From NCBI RefSeq assembly GCF_958979055.1, contig NC_084896.1, positions 2,170,001 through 2,234,000 of the forward strand: a DNA stretch of 64,000 nt. The letters are read 5' to 3'. A program made the position numbers and the translations under genes. Positions within the stretch are counted from its first letter, which is position 1. Each line of letters opens with the position of its first letter. The DNA comes from Alnus glutinosa. Lineage: Eukaryota; Streptophyta; Magnoliopsida; Fagales; Betulaceae. Below are positions 63,285-64,000 of the stretch, one piece after another. The notes beneath the pieces are model-generated. The model had not been told where the DNA came from, made no database searches, and saw only the letters and a list, made by a program, of their open reading frames with translations.

Positions 63285-64000
63285 AATGTCTACTATATCA
63301 AAGAAAAGAAATGTTGTAGAACCAATCTTTTTGTTTGATTTGTATGCATGTTGATATATATGCTACATAGCCTACATGTCGCTAAATCTTATTGAAGATT
63401 TTGAACCATATCTCTAAATTATGCAATATACATAATTGCAATGATGTGAGTTTCGACAAAAAGTATATTCACAGTTATATCATATATGTAAATTTCTACC
63501 ATTATCAACGATAATTTTTTTCAATAATTACACAACTATTAATCAAAGCTCTGACTAAACACCCAATTGAAATACAACATGGCACAATCCAATAATTCCA
63601 GCAAATTGGTCCTCTTAAATTCAATTAGTTTTCCAAAATATACCATTATAAACGTTAAACATAAATATATATAAAAGAAATGGCAAGTGTTTGCCTTGAA
63701 AGAGAACAACATATCATATATGTTAAACATAACTTCATGCTTTTTGGTCTGAAAGCAGGACGGACAATTTTGTCAGCTAAAGAACACAAACTAATCCTAC
63801 CTATCTCTCCACAACCTTATTTTTGTCAGAAAATTTTCTACTTACATTCCAATTTTCCGGCACTTAATTTCTTATTAACCAAACCAAACTCAAAATTTTT
63901 GTTGTACTCCAAAGTACTTTGCCCCATTAAAGGCAAAAAGCGTACAAAAGTTTCTAAGCGGGTTTCAACCAATTGTAGATATAGATAGATTATAAAGTTA
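63285..64000. other. 3' flank of gene D
   Basis: Matches the 3' flank of gene C (48389-49140) in the same order. The 102-codon frame at 63680-63988 is not intact in the C copy and resembles no family. No gene is supported to the window end. Confidence 0.6.

Noticed and set aside
63680..63988. 102-codon frame at the right edge
   Set aside because: The paralogous DNA at 48800-49140 does not keep it open, and no family is recognised.

Overview
The window is nuclear DNA of a flowering plant, most likely a woody eudicot. Evidence: intron-containing genes with GT-AG boundaries, S-domain (G-type lectin) receptor kinases, a chloroplast-type MATE transporter, and Ty1/copia, Ty3, LINE, MULE and MITE sequences. 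The lineage is inferred, not proven. No prokaryotic features, CRISPR arrays, tRNA or rRNA genes were seen.

Layout. (1) 1-14.1 kb is a transposon nest. A Ty3 pol fragment (1-1997) leads to a fold-back pair of about 1.27 kb LTRs (3364-4642 and 6414-7680). That complex interrupts a Ty1/copia fragment (7681-9902), which itself interrupts a LINE (9903 to about 11900). A relic of a receptor-kinase 3' end (11909-12143) and a dead MULE (about 12175-14060) follow. (2) 14.2-20.8 kb, minus strand, is a decayed chloroplast MATE gene (DTX46/EDS5 family) with a one-base frameshift, missing central exons, and a complete internally deleted copia element (15891-19177, TSD GCAAG) in one intron. (3) 20.8-26 kb is AT-rich intergenic DNA with a SINE-like element, a second receptor-kinase relic (22300-22450), a MITE, and a GC-rich inverted-repeat element just upstream of the first receptor-kinase gene.

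(4) 26.1-63.3 kb, plus strand, is a tandem cluster of four S-domain receptor kinases with the same seven-exon structure. Copy A (26118-33946) is dead: it has a nonsense codon, a MITE in exon 1, a lost splice acceptor, and a 3.8 kb gag-only LTR element inserted in the kinase exon with a 5-bp TSD. Copies B (36719-42045), C (43066-48388) and D (57541-63284) are open and predict proteins of 842, 842 and 845 residues. B and C lie in a recent tandem duplication of about 6.3 kb. D differs mostly in its ectodomain, while its kinase exons are almost identical to those of B and C.

(5) Between C and D (48.4-57.4 kb) lie a 1 kb direct repeat, a degenerate Ty3 pol fragment and MITEs. Functionally the window is a birth-and-death cluster of cell-surface receptors built up by tandem duplication and broken down by transposons. 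No wholly new system is evident. The least ordinary observations are an LTR segment shared by a copia and a Ty3-type element, a 15-unit hairpin array in the gag-only element, the fold-back Ty3 structure, and the contrast between variable ectodomains and homogenised kinase exons.
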